Assembly (NCBI GenBank): GCA_035529895.1
Contig: DATKVV010000032.1
Location: 1 to 64,000 of the forward strand
Direction of reading: 5' to 3'
Source of the DNA: JAUWKC01 sp035529895
GTDB lineage: Bacteria; Planctomycetota; Phycisphaerae; Sedimentisphaerales; Anaerobacaceae
DNA length: 64,000 nt
Under the pieces are notes generated by a model that did not search any database, had not been told where the DNA came from, and worked only from the letters and a program-made list of their open reading frames with translations. Made by a program: the position numbers and the translations under genes. Shown here in pieces: positions 16,398 to 26,084 of the stretch. Positions within the stretch are counted from its first letter, which is position 1. Each line of letters begins with the position of its first letter.

Positions 16398-18319
16398 GCA
16401 CAGCCCAAATCAACATCACACTTGGCACCGCCGGTCATATAGACCACGGCAAAACCGCCCTTATAAAATGCCTCACCGGCTGCGATACCGACCACCTCAA
16501 AGCCGAGAAGGAGCGAGGAATGTCCATCGAGCTTGGCTTTGCACCGTGCACAATTTCCGATATCGAAGTCGGCATTGTTGATGTCCCCGGACACGAGAAC
16601 TTTATAAAAACCATGGTCGCCGGCGCCAGCGGCATCGACGGCGTTATCTTCGTAATTGCCGCCGATGACGGCGTAATGCCACAGACGCGCGAGCATCTGG
16701 ACATCCTCACCTTGCTCGGCGTCAGACACGGCATCGTCGCTCTGACCAAAGTGGATTGCGTCCAGCCGGACCGGATAAGTGCCGCCACTGCCGAAATTGA
16801 GGATTTTCTCAGGAGCACCTTCCTGGAAAATGCGCCGATTCTTCCGCTATCGAGCATAACGGGCCAGGGCTTCGACGGCTTTTACGAGGCGCTCAAATCG
16901 CTCGTTGGCGCAATCGAGCCGAAAACAGTGGACGGCGTTTTTCGTCTGCCCGTGGAGCGAGCGTTCTCTCTCAAAGGCTACGGCACCGTGGTTACAGGCA
17001 TTCCGGTTTCGGGCCAGGCCCGAATCGGCGACGAGGTCGTGCTTTTTCCTTACGGAACCAAAGGACGTATAAAGGCCGTCCAGGTTTACAAGCGCGAAAG
17101 CGATACCGCCCTGTCCGGCCAATGTGCGGCCCTAAATGTCCCTCAATGGGACCACAAACTCATAAGCCGCGGCAACGTTGTCACCCAGCCCGGCTACTTT
17201 TCTCCCCAGCAGTGGTGCCTTTGCAGGCTTCACCTCCTCGGCTCCGCCAGAGCCGGTCTGAAAAACGGGGCAGCCGTTAAATTTCACACAGGCACCTCCG
17301 AAGTTGTTGCCGCGGTGTATCTAATGGAAGGCAGCAGCGTTACCGCCGGTCAGGAATGTCTCATTCAGGTCAGGTTAAGCGAGCCTGTTGTAGCTGGCCC
17401 CGGTGACAGGTTCATTGTGCGCAGCCTTTCGCCCGCACAGACCTTAGGCGGCGGAATAATTGTCGAGGCAATTCCAGCCAGGCTGCATCGAAGCCGGCAG
17501 GCTGTTGTACAAGACGCCCAGGCCAGAGCAAACGCCGTACTGGCCCGGAAGGATTTTGTTGAATACTGTATAAAAACCGCCGCGGGCCTTGCCGCAAGTG
17601 AGGCAGAAATATCGTTTCGTGCCAAATTGCCGCCTGCCTCGCTCAGGCAAATCCTCGGCGAACTTGTCCGCGAGGGCAAGGTACTTAACTTGACCTCAAA
17701 ACTCTACATACATACTGACACCGCTGTCGCCGCTGAGCAGCGATTGCTTGATATAGTCGACAGGTTTCACAGTAGCAGCCCCGAAAGCCCGGGCATGACT
17801 GCCGAGCAGCTCTTCGGAGCATCCGGCCTCGAAAAGGAAGTCTTCGATGGTCTTGTTAAATTGTTGATTTCCCAGGGCAGGCTCGCCGAAAGAAAGCATC
17901 GCCTCGCCTTGCCAACCCACCGCGAGAGCCTCGACGACGAAGAAACGCGTCTGCTTGAGACTATCGAGTCCCTGTTCCAGAAAAGGCTCTTTGACCCGCC
18001 CGGTTGCGAAGAAGTTGGCCGGCACTGCTCTGCCGGCAAAGATAAAGTCGAGAGAATCCTGAGAATACTGATTGAGTATGAAAAGTTGATGCGCGTCGAA
18101 AATGACCTTCTTTTCCATCGCCAGGCCGTCGAGCGGGCCCGCGAAATCCTCGTCTCTTACCTGACTAAAGAGGGAAAACTGGAAAGCGTCAAGTTCAAGT
18201 ATCTTCTCGATACCACCCGGAAATACGCCATCCCCCTGCTCGACTATATGGACCGTATCGGCGTGACCCGCCGATTGGGCAATACCCGATATTTGAAAGC
18301 CCCCGGAAACTCCGGTTAA
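16394..18319 (+). CDS. selB: Selenocysteine-specific elongation factor
   Basis: SelB is the EF-Tu-like GTPase that carries Sec-tRNA(Sec) to UGA codons marked by a SECIS. It has 641 residues. G motifs are visible as GHIDHGKT (residues 14-21), DVPGHE and TKVD. Beta-barrel domains follow, including PVERAFSLKGYGTVVTG. The C-terminal third (from about 400) has the repeated winged-helix segments that bind the mRNA hairpin, for example GMTAEQLFGASGLEKEVFD and LLDYMDRIGVTRRLGNTRY at the end. It is coupled to selA and followed 116 nt later by a small Sec protein. Its winged-helix domain should recognise the UGG/CGG loops found beside the five UGA codons. Confidence 0.97.
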   Translation: MSTAQINITLGTAGHIDHGKTALIKCLTGCDTDHLKAEKERGMSIELGFAPCTISDIEVGIVDVPGHENFIKTMVAGASGIDGVIFVIAADDGVMPQTREHLDILTLLGVRHGIVALTKVDCVQPDRISAATAEIEDFLRSTFLENAPILPLSSITGQGFDGFYEALKSLVGAIEPKTVDGVFRLPVERAFSLKGYGTVVTGIPVSGQARIGDEVVLFPYGTKGRIKAVQVYKRESDTALSGQCAALNVPQWDHKLISRGNVVTQPGYFSPQQWCLCRLHLLGSARAGLKNGAAVKFHTGTSEVVAAVYLMEGSSVTAGQECLIQVRLSEPVVAGPGDRFIVRSLSPAQTLGGGIIVEAIPARLHRSRQAVVQDAQARANAVLARKDFVEYCIKTAAGLAASEAEISFRAKLPPASLRQILGELVREGKVLNLTSKLYIHTDTAVAAEQRLLDIVDRFHSSSPESPGMTAEQLFGASGLEKEVFDGLVKLLISQGRLAERKHRLALPTHRESLDDEETRLLETIESLFQKRLFDPPGCEEVGRHCSAGKDKVERILRILIEYEKLMRVENDLLFHRQAVERAREILVSYLTKEGKLESVKFKYLLDTTRKYAIPLLDYMDRIGVTRRLGNTRYLKAPGNSG

Positions 18320-18435
18320 GATTCAGCGTTGAATATGAATGCTCCGGTGCCAGGTTTTAATTTCCATCCTTGCTCATCCGTGATACAATTGATGCGCCAC
18401 TGGTTGGTTTTCGTCTGATACAAGAGGCACAAAAA

Positions 18436-18705
18436 ATGCGTTACGGTAAGATTTCCGCAATTCTTCTGGGCGTGGCTGTTGCCACGATTGCTTTGCTTTT
18501 CGTACTTAAGCCCGGCTGAGGCAATCCGCTCGCAGCCCTCGGAGGGTTGCTGATGTTGTTCTCGTTTCCCGGCGCTCTCGTATTCGGCGTCAGGGGGATT
18601 ATTAATGACCGCCGCAAGATGCTTGCGGTGGGTACTACCATCATTGCCGCGGCCTTTGTGCTTTTCTTTTTCTTATTTATAGTGGCAAAATCGGTCAGGT
18701 GGTAG
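18436..18705 (+). CDS. Putative small membrane selenoprotein (KPG-Sec-G)
   Basis: An 89-residue protein if UGA 18517-18519 is Sec28; stop TAG 18703-18705. ATG 18436 is preceded by AGAGG at a good distance. It has three hydrophobic helices: about 6-24 (ISAILLGVAVATIALLFVL), 31-50 (starting LAALGGLLMLFSFPGALVFG) and 65-85 (VGTTIIAAAFVLFFFLFIVA). Sec lies in the short loop KPG-Sec-GNP between helices 1 and 2. Before the UGA there would be only a 27-residue peptide; after it the frame stays open for 61 codons with a clear membrane-protein composition. The G-Sec-G context matches the FEYG-Sec-G proteins, and a hairpin with a CGG loop follows. It sits directly downstream of selA-selB and may be co-transcribed. 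I do not recognise the family. Confidence 0.75.
18517..18550 (+). promoter_or_regulatory. UGA Sec codon with SECIS-like hairpin
   Basis: From U of the UGA, bases 16-23 (GCAGCCCT) pair with 27-34 (AGGGTTGC) over 8 bp, with one G-U pair, around loop CGG at 24-26. The distance from the UGA is 20 nt. The geometry matches the other four elements, with C in place of U as the first loop base. Confidence 0.7.
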
Positions 18706-18837
18706 CATCTGAACCCACGTCGAAGCGGTATAAACTTACGCGGGCGATGGTAACGAACTACCGCTGCCGTCGGCTGGCTCTAAAACTTAAATACAATCCT
18801 TTAGCATCTCGTCATAGCTGACTCTTCCGGCGAAGCG

Positions 18838-21800
18838 CTACTCACCAGTGTCAAGCCACTGGAAGGCGAACAAGGCAAAATCCTTGAAATTTATTATATC
18901 GTCCTCGTACAGGTTGGCAGGCGAATCCGGCGCCGACTGTCCTCCAACGTAGAGTGCCAGCACCTCGTCGGGTGACAACGCGTAACTATAGACCCGGAAA
19001 TCATCGATCTTGCCGAAATACTCGTACGCCGTACCGTTTGCGAAGATGCCGCAGCCTACGTGGAAGGACTCAATACCCGCAGCTGCCAGTGCGGCGTCGC
19101 CTTCCGCTTTCTTTTGGCCATTGTGATATATCCGTACTTTGCCCTCAACTGTGTCAAGAGTGAAGGCATAGTGATTCCATTGACCTTCCCAGTCAGCGGA
19201 GATTGCACCCGTCCAGAACAACCGCTGGGCGTTGTATGCACCACTTTCAAACATCACGTCCCCATACTTGGTTGGTATATGCGTATGCAGCAATCGGTCA
19301 TTGGTCAGATTTCCGCCATGGAAGGGCATTCCCCAGCTCTGGTCGGGCTGGGCCGCAGGGTCGCCGTTTACCCAGAGCGCCGCCGTCACCGCAGAGCTTA
19401 CACCGGCAAAGGCCGTCGAAGCTGACGCAACGGCAACCTTGGTGTTGCCGTCGAAGTTTATGCAGCCGCCGTCCTTACCCACGCTGTCCCATGCGTCCGT
19501 CTTTGGCGAGCCTGTCGATACCACCTGCACCGCGCCATCATAAGCGGGGGATGAAGAGTCGTAGGCCGTACTGCCTGTTATCTCATCAAACGAATAATGG
19601 ATAACCAGTCGATTGGCATCTGGCTCTGCCCCTACCGGCACGTATGTCACCATCTTGAGCCAGTCATCGCACAAGACTACGAGGTCTGACCAATCCACAA
19701 TTTTGTTGCCGTCGAAATCGGCAGTCAATACGAGAGGCTGAAACGCCCCGCTGAAGTCGTACGCTATGTTGTCAATCAACGCCTCAGCCGCATAAGCGTT
19801 AATGCCCCACTCGATGTAATTTCCGCGCGTCGAAGGCCTCCAATTGGTGCCGGGAGTATTCATAGGTTTAACAGCGAGAATTTCATCGTCCCTATATATC
19901 TGAACGGTTGTATCCTCGCGCACGGCAATACGGTAAGTGTGCATGGCGGATGAATTATCCAGACCAGCGGCAATCGCGGCGCCTCCGTAGTAAACGCTGC
20001 TTGGTGTAATAGTAAGCGAATACTCGTGTACCTTTAACGTTCCGCATCTCGCGAAGACCTCAAGTTCGACCCCCTCACTGCTCGAACTCGACGCGAGCAC
20101 CTGAACGGCGATCTTAGCCGTAAAACCCCCGCTCAAATCCGCTTCGATGAAGTTATTAATTCTTTCATTCGACCACCGCGGCTTGGCGCCGCCTGAGGCC
20201 GAAATCTGCATTACGCCCGGGGCCGGAAAAGTTACGTAGTCAGACTCCGAACCGGAGCCGACGAACATCCACGGGTCGTTCGAATTGACTGGCGACTCGT
20301 TCCCATCATAAATGTGGGAAAGATGATTCTTCATTGCTAATTGTCGCTCCGTCGGTGCGGAAGCTGGTGGGGGTGTGTCCTCGAGCCAGGCCTGATTAAA
20401 TGAGTAATGCAGCCTGCTGGAGATTAGATGGATAACTCCGTCGAGGCCCTGGCAGACCGAAAGATAGCCCAAAGGCTCGGCCGTATCAGCGTTCATGCGA
20501 ACTCTTCCACCGTCAATCGTATTTATTCCGTGGTCTAATTGGCTGTTGTTGACATCGGTAATGAGCCTTTGTACAGGCCAGCTTGCGCCTTCATCGTAGG
20601 ATAGTGCGCCGTAGATGCCGTCCGGGCCGGGCGACGCAAAGAACAATGCGCCTTCCCGAAGTCTCAGCAGCGCGTGTCGTTGAGCACCGCCGATGGGTGG
20701 AAAAACACTGGCGCTGTAAGTCCAGCTTTCGCCCATGTCCCACGAGATACTCTTGGGCGAATGGCCCCCTATGTTATCACCCCGGCCAAAAGCCAAGAGT
20801 CTGCCGTCGTTCAGTTGTGCAATGGCAGCGTGTATTCCGGCCGCCGCACCGGACGACCTGCTCCAGGTCAGTCCCTCATCATCGCTTGTGAAAACAATCG
20901 TTCCCGCGCCGCCATCGGCGCCAAAGACGATGCTCCCGTTCTGGGCGCGAAATGCAGGCTCACCCGGCAGCTGGTGCACGTATTCGGGGACGATAATCCG
21001 CGCCCTTGACCAGGTCGCGCCGTTGTCCTTCGACGTACGCATAATAATAGCGTTCGTGGAATAACCGCCGCCTGTTGAAAGACCGTTGAAATGGTACAGG
21101 GTGTCCGCCCCGTCAAACCATACTGAGGGGCAGTGGTCATTTCTATCCGGTGTATCCCAGAAAGGTGATGCCTGCTCCCATTCTTTCTGGCCGTAACGCA
21201 AACGACTGGCCCCCACAGCCAAATCCCTGCCTTTCTCGTAAATGCACGTATACCATATTGCCAGCAAGTCTCCGTTGGGACACTCGACTATGCCGGGGAC
21301 ATGATTATGATGGGAATACAGCGGACCGTACGAATCAGCGGGGATATTGACAAATTGCCTCGGACCCTCGAAGTACGGCGCATTTGGATCCGGTCCCACG
21401 TTAACATCGGACGGAATCTCCTGGGCGACCTCTCGCTGGTTAAGAGGCGCTTCAGGCACGGGCAAGGGTTCCGTACCGGGAAGTTCACCCATCACCACTC
21501 TGAAGCCTGTTAATGGATTTCTGGCTTCGGGCAGGTCGCCCGACCGGTTTGCTGAACGCCTGAAATATACATGAGCCGTGCTGTCCCCGCCCCGGGTAAC
21601 TTTGAAGCTGCCATCAACCCGGCCGACAGGGTCTGTCTGGGCATTTGGTTCGTAAGGGCCGTACCAGTCATAGCACCACTCCTCAACGCCGCCGTGCATG
21701 TCGTAAAGTCCCCATGCGTTGGCCCCGGCGGTCAGTGTGTCGCCGGTGTTAAATATGGTTGTTGTCCCCGCACGGCAGGCGTACTCCCATTCGGCCTCGG

Positions 21801-22305
21801 TCGCCAGACGGTATGGCAAATCCTCCTGTGCCGACAGCCATTCACAAAATGCATTGGCGTCGTACCAGCTCACCGCCCTGACCGGATTGGCATCGTTCAG
21901 ACCGTGCGACGGGTCGAACTGCTTATATTGGGCGTTGGTGACCTCGCGCGTGGCCATGTGGAACGCCTCGGTTATGAACACCTCGTGCACCGGATGTTCG
22001 TCGAAATCTCCGTCAATCGTGTGGTCTTCGGCAATAACGAAATTGTTCGGGTCGCCGTTAGGGTACTTCCCGACCAATTCCGACCTTGTTGGGTAGGTCA
22101 GGTCATATCTGGCCGAATAGGGGATAGGATTGACGCCTTCGCCCATCATAAAGGTCCCGGCCGGTATGGGGACAAACTCCATTCCCACCGTGTTAACAAA
22201 TGTCGCCTTGACCGTATTTTCCGACAATACGGCGGCTTCTCCGATGGAAAGGCCAAACAACACCGCTAAACCGGCAGTGTATAACACAGTCAGTCGGTTA
22301 CGCAT
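18838..22305 (-). CDS. Secreted FGE-sulfatase-like / sialidase / LamG / dockerin-like protein
   Basis: A 1155-residue secreted protein. ATG 22305 follows GGTGAGGAAGGGT and starts a signal peptide (LTVLYTAGLAVLFGLSIGEA). Domain order: an FGE-sulfatase-like domain at about 35-270 (GMEFVPIPAGTFMMGEG, VTNAQYKQF, RLATEAEWEYACRAGT, YDMHGGVEEWCYDWYG); a six-bladed sialidase-like domain at about 320-660 with Asp-box-like SKDNGATWSR and SDDEGLTWSR; a beta-sandwich; a LamG domain near 960-1120; and a dockerin-like ending (INFKDFALFAFQWLD). The second dockerin-like motif DFDGNKIVDWSDLVVLCDDW lies before the LamG domain. In place of the catalytic cysteine pair of true FGE it has RRSANRSG, so it is probably not an active formylglycine generator. 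It probably acts on sialylated or other host or algal glycans. Confidence 0.8.
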   Translation of the reverse strand: MRNRLTVLYTAGLAVLFGLSIGEAAVLSENTVKATFVNTVGMEFVPIPAGTFMMGEGVNPIPYSARYDLTYPTRSELVGKYPNGDPNNFVIAEDHTIDGDFDEHPVHEVFITEAFHMATREVTNAQYKQFDPSHGLNDANPVRAVSWYDANAFCEWLSAQEDLPYRLATEAEWEYACRAGTTTIFNTGDTLTAGANAWGLYDMHGGVEEWCYDWYGPYEPNAQTDPVGRVDGSFKVTRGGDSTAHVYFRRSANRSGDLPEARNPLTGFRVVMGELPGTEPLPVPEAPLNQREVAQEIPSDVNVGPDPNAPYFEGPRQFVNIPADSYGPLYSHHNHVPGIVECPNGDLLAIWYTCIYEKGRDLAVGASRLRYGQKEWEQASPFWDTPDRNDHCPSVWFDGADTLYHFNGLSTGGGYSTNAIIMRTSKDNGATWSRARIIVPEYVHQLPGEPAFRAQNGSIVFGADGGAGTIVFTSDDEGLTWSRSSGAAAGIHAAIAQLNDGRLLAFGRGDNIGGHSPKSISWDMGESWTYSASVFPPIGGAQRHALLRLREGALFFASPGPDGIYGALSYDEGASWPVQRLITDVNNSQLDHGINTIDGGRVRMNADTAEPLGYLSVCQGLDGVIHLISSRLHYSFNQAWLEDTPPPASAPTERQLAMKNHLSHIYDGNESPVNSNDPWMFVGSGSESDYVTFPAPGVMQISASGGAKPRWSNERINNFIEADLSGGFTAKIAVQVLASSSSSEGVELEVFARCGTLKVHEYSLTITPSSVYYGGAAIAAGLDNSSAMHTYRIAVREDTTVQIYRDDEILAVKPMNTPGTNWRPSTRGNYIEWGINAYAAEALIDNIAYDFSGAFQPLVLTADFDGNKIVDWSDLVVLCDDWLKMVTYVPVGAEPDANRLVIHYSFDEITGSTAYDSSSPAYDGAVQVVSTGSPKTDAWDSVGKDGGCINFDGNTKVAVASASTAFAGVSSAVTAALWVNGDPAAQPDQSWGMPFHGGNLTNDRLLHTHIPTKYGDVMFESGAYNAQRLFWTGAISADWEGQWNHYAFTLDTVEGKVRIYHNGQKKAEGDAALAAAGIESFHVGCGIFANGTAYEYFGKIDDFRVYSYALSPDEVLALYVGGQSAPDSPANLYEDDIINFKDFALFAFQWLDTGE

Positions 22306-22398
22306 ACCCTTCCTCACCTTTTGGAAAAAGTAATTCCTATTTACTATAATGGCGTCCTGCCGTTTCTGTTCGTGGTTGAATGAGCCGGAACTTTTCCC

Positions 22399-25300
22399 TC
22401 ATTCCAAAGGCCAGTCCTGTGGGCATTCCTTCCGCCAGAAGCCGGCAAGGATGCTGTAATCGGCAAAATCGACCCTTCCGGTTCCATCGAGGTTGGCCCC
22501 GCAGTCCGGGTCGGTGTCAAGCCAATACTCGCTGAATCGCCCAAGGTCCTCAAAGTCGACGAGGCAGGGGACATAATTACTGTCAATATATTTCAAATTA
22601 AAGGCATAGTGCTGACGGCTGCTTATCAAATGAATGACACCGTTGACTCCCTGACAGACCGACAGGTATCCCTTGGGTTCCGCGTTGTCAATACTCATAG
22701 TGAAAATACTTCCATCGAGAGTCTCGACTGGTTGACCTGGCCCGTCATCTGTTATCAAACGCCGCGCGGTCCAGGTCTGGCCATCATCATAAGAGACACT
22801 GCCGAACAGGCCGTTGCTTCCGAACGAGGCGAAGAACAATGGGCCTTGTTTAAGGCGCAAAAGCACCAGCCGTTGTGCACTGCCGATGGGAGGAAAAATA
22901 CTCGCGCTGTACGTCCAGCTCACGCCCATATTGGAGGATATGCTCTTGGGCATCATCCCGTCGATATTGTCGCTTCGTCCGAAGGCCAGGAGCCGGCCGT
23001 CAGTCAGTTCGGCGACCCCGGCGTGAATGCCTGCGGCCTTGCCGCCCGGGTCGTGCCAGTTGAGGCCATCGTCAGGACTTATCCAGAGGGCGGTCCCGCC
23101 GCTGCCGCCGGGGACGGCGTCGCAGGGCAGGATAATGGAGCCGTTGCTGGCGCGAAAGACCGTTTCAACGGGCATATGGCGATAGTCGTGCTCGGACATA
23201 ATCAACCGAGGTCTTGACCATGTGACGCCGTTATCGGTGGAGGTGCGCATCACGGTGGCCAGGTAAGACCACGAGTAAGCGTCGGCTAATCCGTTAAAGT
23301 GATAAATGGTGTTTGTGTTCTCATCGAGCCATAGCTGGGGGCAATGGTCGTTGCGGTCGGGGGCGTTCCAGAACACCGAAGCTTCCTCCCACTGGTCCTG
23401 GCCATACCTGAGCCTGCTGCCGGCCACGTTAAGCAGGCGGTCCCTTTCTCCTATAGTGCTGTACCAGATTGCAACCAAATCCCCGTTGGGACATTCGACT
23501 ATCCCCGGTACATGGTTGTGCTCCGTGTGTAAAGGCCCGCCGCTTAGCTCCGCAGGTATATGGACATACTTTTTGGGGCCATAGAAGTAAGGGACGTCGG
23601 GGTCAGGACCGTCGCTAATGTCGGGGGGGATTTGCTGAGAGACGTTTGTCTGATAGCGCTGCAGCGGAGGCGCCGGCAGCGCCTCCGTGGCCGGCAGCGC
23701 GCCCAATACCACCCGAAATCCTATGAGCCAGTGCTTGTCATCAGGCGCCGTACCCATCCTGTTCGCCGACCGGAGGAAATAGACAGGGGTCGAGTGGCTT
23801 CCGCCGCGGGATACTTTTACGCCTGTCTCATTTAACTGAATCGGGTTTGTTCTATCGTTGGAGTCGTAGGGGCCGTACCAATCATAGCACCATTCTTCGA
23901 CATTCCCATGCATGTCGTAAAGGCCGAAGGCATTGGGTAATGCCGTACCTACATCCAGCGGCTGAGGGTCTGGCCCCGTCGTGTTGGTCTGGTTGCGCAT
24001 GTTGTAATAGTCTTCGTCAAGGGTATCGCCGGTGAAGTACTTTGTGGTACTGCCGGCCCGGCAGGCATACTCCCATTCGGCTTCGCTGGGCAGCCGGTAA
24101 GACAGACTTTCTCTTTCTGACAACCAGGTGCAGAAGGCATTGGCGTCCTCCCAACTCACGAAAATTACCGCTTCATCGGGTCGGTGCGAGAAGCCGCGAT
24201 GGTCGATGAGTGCGTGACTCGGGTCGAACTGCTCGTATTGAGCGTTTGTCACTTCGTAAATGCTCATATAGAATGGTTGACTGATGGTGACACTGTGCAC
24301 GGGCTTTTCATCGAAGTCCCCGTTTCCGGAACCCATCGCGAAAGTTCCCGGCTCAATGTACGTAAATTCGATTCCTACCGAATTGATGAGGCCGTCAAGA
24401 ATCGTATAAATGTGCTTGTCTTTGCCGCCAAGAACAGCATTGAGGGGATTCGATAAGCTGACCTCGATACTCTCCTCCCCCTCGCCGGGACCGTCTGATA
24501 TGACTTCAATAAGAATATCTTTGGAGGTTTCATAGGGCTCGAATGTCAACGTCCCATTCTCAAGATTGTAATCCACGCCCCCACCCGTCGCAGAGCCTCC
24601 GGAAACAGCATAGCTGACAGTGACGGGATTATCAAATGTCCGCGACAGTGTCACGGCAATTCTGGCGGGAGTGACGTTTTCAGGGTTGGCTGATTGAGCG
24701 GATTCGAATTCAACCGCCGGTGTGGTATCGTCGTCAAGGATAGAGAATGTGTGCTCATCCGGGTATCCGAGGTTGGCGTCAACGGGGTTTAACAGCCTCA
24801 CGATAATAGTCTCGTCCTCTTCTGGCAGACTATCGTCCGTAATGGAGATGCTGATACTTTCAGGCGCGGTCTGGTTGGGTTCGAACATCAGGGTTCCGCC
24901 GGCCAGCGTGTAATCCGTCCCGCCGCCGACAGCAGTGCCGCCTGTTACGGCGTACTCCACCGTCACCGCGGCCGGCGACGGCTTGTTCAGAATGACGGAT
25001 ATCTGGGCCGAGCCGCTGTTTTCCACAGCGCTTGAGTCGCTTTCGCTAAATCGCACTCTCGGCCAGGGGTCGCCGTTTACAAACTGGTCCGGTTCGAGGG
25101 CCACGTCGCACAGACGGAACTCATCGATTCGCCCCTGGAAGAATTGAGCTGTGGAGTTGTCTTCCCGCTGATAGCCGCCAATGGTAAAACCGGCGCTGGA
25201 GTCTATCGTCGGCGTGGAAGTGCCGGCGGCGCCGGCAAACAGCTCACCATCGATGTACAGCTTGAACTTGTCGCCCACTGCATCGGCGTCCCAGGTCATC

Positions 25301-25854
25301 GCCACATGGGACCAGTTGTCCAGAGGAAAATTGTCCATTGCCAGATGTGTCCGGTTCTCCGTCCAGTCGCCGGGTCCCCATTTACGAATCGCGTGGAGGG
25401 TGTCACCATCATCCAGGTACATGTAGGCGTAGATGTACTCTGAGAAAATCCTGCGGGTCTTGCCCGAGCCTGAAGAGTCGGGCCGGATAAACAATTCAAC
25501 CGTGAATGCGTCAAAGCTGCCAAAGTCCAGTCCTCCCGAATCCGGAATCAAAAGTGTATCGCCGGCATAGTTGTTCCAGTTGTCGTTGTAGAACTCCGCG
25601 GAGGTTCCGGAGGCGTTATAGGTGGGATTTGCGGCGGCGTATCTGATGGCCGAATCGGCGTCGCTGCCCGGGATAATCGTGGCTGTATAGGTGCCTGTAT
25701 CGTCCAGGAGGCTGCCGGGCAGGTCATAACCCTCAGTACCATCAAAACCGTAGTACAGGATAGTACCGGGGCCAATATCAGCGGCTTCTCCGATGGAGAA
25801 GCCAAAAAAGACCACTAAAACAACAGTGAATAACACGGCCAATCGCGAACGCAT
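22399..25854 (-). CDS. Secreted LamG / Calx-beta / FGE-like / sialidase / dockerin-like protein
   Basis: A 1151-residue paralogue of the neighbouring gene with a different front end. ATG 25854 follows GGAAGG. The signal peptide is RSRLAVLFTVVLVVFFGFSIGEA. A LamG domain spans about 25-260, followed by two Calx-beta repeats (FSESDSSAVENSGSAQISV and FESAQSANPENVTPARIAV), which bind calcium in other proteins. Then come the FGE-like domain (GTFAMGSGNGDFDEKPVHSV, RLPSEAEWEYACRAGS, YDMHGNVEEWCYDWYG), the sialidase-like propeller (STDNGVTWSRPR, SPDDGLNWHD) and a short dockerin-like end (DLGRFSEYWLD, VDFADYSILAGFW). The FGE part again lacks the catalytic cysteines (FLRSANRMG). Duplication plus domain shuffling explains the pair. 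Confidence 0.8.
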   Translation of the reverse strand: MRSRLAVLFTVVLVVFFGFSIGEAADIGPGTILYYGFDGTEGYDLPGSLLDDTGTYTATIIPGSDADSAIRYAAANPTYNASGTSAEFYNDNWNNYAGDTLLIPDSGGLDFGSFDAFTVELFIRPDSSGSGKTRRIFSEYIYAYMYLDDGDTLHAIRKWGPGDWTENRTHLAMDNFPLDNWSHVAMTWDADAVGDKFKLYIDGELFAGAAGTSTPTIDSSAGFTIGGYQREDNSTAQFFQGRIDEFRLCDVALEPDQFVNGDPWPRVRFSESDSSAVENSGSAQISVILNKPSPAAVTVEYAVTGGTAVGGGTDYTLAGGTLMFEPNQTAPESISISITDDSLPEEDETIIVRLLNPVDANLGYPDEHTFSILDDDTTPAVEFESAQSANPENVTPARIAVTLSRTFDNPVTVSYAVSGGSATGGGVDYNLENGTLTFEPYETSKDILIEVISDGPGEGEESIEVSLSNPLNAVLGGKDKHIYTILDGLINSVGIEFTYIEPGTFAMGSGNGDFDEKPVHSVTISQPFYMSIYEVTNAQYEQFDPSHALIDHRGFSHRPDEAVIFVSWEDANAFCTWLSERESLSYRLPSEAEWEYACRAGSTTKYFTGDTLDEDYYNMRNQTNTTGPDPQPLDVGTALPNAFGLYDMHGNVEEWCYDWYGPYDSNDRTNPIQLNETGVKVSRGGSHSTPVYFLRSANRMGTAPDDKHWLIGFRVVLGALPATEALPAPPLQRYQTNVSQQIPPDISDGPDPDVPYFYGPKKYVHIPAELSGGPLHTEHNHVPGIVECPNGDLVAIWYSTIGERDRLLNVAGSRLRYGQDQWEEASVFWNAPDRNDHCPQLWLDENTNTIYHFNGLADAYSWSYLATVMRTSTDNGVTWSRPRLIMSEHDYRHMPVETVFRASNGSIILPCDAVPGGSGGTALWISPDDGLNWHDPGGKAAGIHAGVAELTDGRLLAFGRSDNIDGMMPKSISSNMGVSWTYSASIFPPIGSAQRLVLLRLKQGPLFFASFGSNGLFGSVSYDDGQTWTARRLITDDGPGQPVETLDGSIFTMSIDNAEPKGYLSVCQGVNGVIHLISSRQHYAFNLKYIDSNYVPCLVDFEDLGRFSEYWLDTDPDCGANLDGTGRVDFADYSILAGFWRKECPQDWPLE

Positions 25855-25928
25855 ACTTAACCTTCCATTATAACAAAGCCGCAATAGCAGCATATAGCCC
25901 TTTTCTCAAAAAAGGGACTCAAAACATT

Positions 25929-26084
25929 TCCCTCATTCCAAAAACCGCTCGTGTGGGCATTCTTGGGCCCGGAGCCGGCAAGGGTCCTATAATCAACGAG
26001 GTCGGGCATTCTAGTTCCAGTGAGGTTGGACCGGCAGTTCGAATCATCTTTAAGCCAATTGGCAGAAAATGCGGCGAGGTTATC
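25929..26084 (-). pseudogene. Relic of a dockerin-like gene tail
   Basis: The minus strand reads DNLAAFSANWLKDDSNC, NLTGTRMPDLVDYRTLAG and HTSGFWNEG without a start or upstream body. It resembles the tail of the adjacent gene (DLGRFSEYWLDTDPDCG, VDFADYSILAGFW). The following non-coding bases (NAHTSGFWNEG) match the sequence after that gene's stop (NAHRTGLWNEG in another frame). I take it as the 3' end of a lost third copy. Confidence 0.6.
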
